From positions 1 to 37,167 of the IMG/VR virus record IMGVR_UViG_3300032770_000062: DNA of 37,167 nt. One strand, given 5' to 3'. The translations under genes were made by a program, and so were the position numbers. Positions 36,321 through 37,167 of this stretch are shown here, one piece after another (positions within the stretch are counted from its first letter, which is position 1; each line of letters begins with the position of its first letter). The DNA is from a virus. Under the pieces are notes generated by a model. That model did no database searches and was not told the origin of the DNA. It saw only the letters and a list, made by a program, of their open reading frames with translations.

Positions 36321-36525
36321 TGAAGTAAGATTCAGCTTCGATAGCGAAGAACAGAAGGCCGAGTTTGAAGCCTATGCCAAGGGTAAGGGCATGAGCCTTT
36401 CAGGTCTCTCAAAGATGGCCGTATTTCAATACAAAGCCAAATATGCCCTAAGCGAGGCGCAAAAGGCTGGAATCAAGAGAGGGCGCGGCAGACCACCCAA
36501 AGAAAATAATACTGTACAGTCTTGA
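36313..36525 (+). CDS. Ribbon-helix-helix regulator with AT-hook-like tail, allele B (70 aa)
   Basis: VRFSFDSEEQKAEFEAYAKGKGMSLSGLSKMAVFQY has the strand-helix-helix pattern of Arc/CopG-type DNA-binding proteins. The tail KRGRGRPPKE matches the AT-hook core (RGRP), a minor-groove contact. Combined, these give a small DNA-binding protein likely to repress a nearby promoter. The dyad at 36959-36976 is a candidate site. It takes the place of a different ribbon-helix-helix protein at 141-314 in the other variant. Confidence 0.7.
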   Translation: MSREVRFSFDSEEQKAEFEAYAKGKGMSLSGLSKMAVFQYKAKYALSEAQKAGIKRGRGRPPKENNTVQS

Positions 36526-36547
36526 TTTTTTGGGATAGACTGTAGCC

Positions 36548-36952
36548 ATGGCATACAAGAATAAGGCTACTCGTAATGCAGCACAGAATAAACATCGTCG
36601 TGAACATCCTGAAATACGACAAAGATACATTTATAAAAACACAGCCCTTCAGAGGAAACGGCAAGCAATTAAGAGGATTAGGAATAGAGAACTTGTATTT
36701 GATCACTATGGTTGGAAGTGTGAATGTTGTGGAGAAGATCATAAAGAATTCTTGGCCATCGACCATATTGATGGAGGAGGCAACAAACACAGACAACAGA
36801 TCGGAGTTGTAGGATCAGGATTCTATGAATGGCTAGTGAAGAACAACTTTCCAGAAGGATTTAGGACTCTATGCCATAATTGTAATTTCTCTCTAGGAGT
36901 CAAAGGTTACTGCCCTCATCATCCACCTGACTTACCATTATTTCAGACTTGA
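36548..36952 (+). CDS. HNH endonuclease, probably homing (134 aa)
   Basis: The N-terminus is basic. CECCGEDHKEFLAIDHIDGGGNKHR and later FRTLCHNCNFS form the HNH/N fold with four Cys for zinc and the DH catalytic pair. This group is found in free-standing homing endonucleases of phages. The gene is A/T-rich, unlike the neighbouring genes, and is present only in variant B. It could promote spread of the cassette by cutting the cassette-free allele. It has its own weak upstream site at TTGGGATAGACTG. Confidence 0.75.
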   Translation: MAYKNKATRNAAQNKHRREHPEIRQRYIYKNTALQRKRQAIKRIRNRELVFDHYGWKCECCGEDHKEFLAIDHIDGGGNKHRQQIGVVGSGFYEWLVKNNFPEGFRTLCHNCNFSLGVKGYCPHHPPDLPLFQT

Positions 36953-36976
36953 CTGCTATGTATACTTTAGTATACA
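36949..36976 (+). promoter_or_regulatory. Promoter with overlapping perfect operator dyad
   Basis: TTGACT (36949-36954) is followed after 16 bases by TATACA (36971-36976). TGTATACT-TT-AGTATACA (36959-36976) is a perfect dyad with a 2-base centre that covers spacer and -10, so a bound dimer would block the promoter. The transcript would run into the hairpins and terminator below. Confidence 0.6.
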
Positions 36977-36982
36977 ATTTTC

Positions 36983-37090
36983 ATGTCAGACGTAAAGCCG
37001 AGGGCGGGATAGGAGGCAGGGTACCGATGGGTACGAGTAGGCAGTCTGGCGAAGGCCGGCAGATCCTCCCAATTCGCCGGCCTTTCTTTT
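36983..37090 (+). ncRNA. Candidate small RNA with own promoter and terminator
   Basis: From the predicted start near 36983, CAGAC (36987-36991) can pair with GTCTG (37044-37048), GTACC (37021-37025) with GGTAC (37030-37034), and a terminator ends it. There is no good open frame. It exists only in variant B. It might be a regulatory RNA under the control of the local regulator. Confidence 0.45.
37051..37090 (+). terminator. Intrinsic terminator of variant B cassette
   Basis: AAGGCCGGC (37052-37060) pairs with GCCGGCCTT (37076-37084), and TCTTTT follows. It ends the HNH or small RNA transcript. The shared right flank begins just after it. Confidence 0.75.
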
Positions 37091-37167
37091 AGGTCTCGGA
37101 GGCTCTTCTCATCTTGACAACCAATCAAGATACGTGCTATGTTCTACTTCCGGCTGTATTAGACCAC
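37091..37167. repeat. Direct repeat of 451-527 (right flank at the window end)
   Basis: 77 exact bases, including the promoter at 475-504 and the first 17 bases of the structured RNA. The match runs to the last base, so the true sequence most likely continues as at 528. Confidence 0.9.

Overview
The window is an almost complete genome of a tailed double-stranded DNA phage, probably assembled from a mixed or environmental sample. It has a terminase, portal, scaffold-like protein, capsid protein, adaptor-like and nozzle-like tail proteins and probable ejection proteins, and no long tape-measure gene. That set suggests a podovirus-like virion. Good Shine-Dalgarno sites, a lipobox lipoprotein and a small lysis cassette with a membrane-anchored coiled coil suggest a Gram-negative host. 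I see no integrase, DNA polymerase, primase, helicase or RNA polymerase core, so replication probably relies on the host.

Layout. From about 35,058 down to 628 almost everything is read leftwards. The first part (35,058-25,599) is a string of about 30 small early or accessory genes joined by ATGA or GTGA overlaps. It includes many zinc-ribbon proteins, a single-strand DNA-binding-like protein, NinB-like and NinG-like recombination proteins, two Ala/Tyr-repeat proteins and a set of recombining repeat modules. Then come a sigma-factor-like protein with a nested ribbon-helix-helix gene, a winged-helix protein, and a large terminase with a small-terminase-like N-terminus (25,598-22,913). The virion block follows: portal, collar fibre, glycosyltransferase, methyltransferase, carbohydrate-binding structural protein, scaffold, capsid, two paralogous head proteins, adaptor, a 1192-residue tail protein with a predicted propeller, three probable ejection proteins and small tail proteins (22,888-1,958). 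The lysis cassette (1,938-628) ends this side. One lipoprotein gene (12,687-13,028) runs against the flow with its own promoter and looks like a moron.

The right-hand operon (35,482-36,952) runs rightwards. It starts after a leader that carries a perfect -35 box, alternative hairpins and an intrinsic terminator. It ends in a ribbon-helix-helix regulator and an HNH nuclease. The window start repeats this region: bases 1-127 equal 36,173-36,299 exactly, and bases 451-527 equal the last 77 bases. Between those anchors the sequences differ, and each carries a different ribbon-helix-helix gene. The simplest reading is one circular map in which two coexisting phage variants differ only in a regulator cassette.

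The least explained elements are non-coding: a 79-base three-way-junction RNA candidate starting right at a predicted promoter (511-589), the terminated leader at 35,182-35,467, and an operator-promoter-RNA-terminator unit at 36,949-37,090. An 11-base motif also recurs just upstream of three late genes and may be a late promoter.
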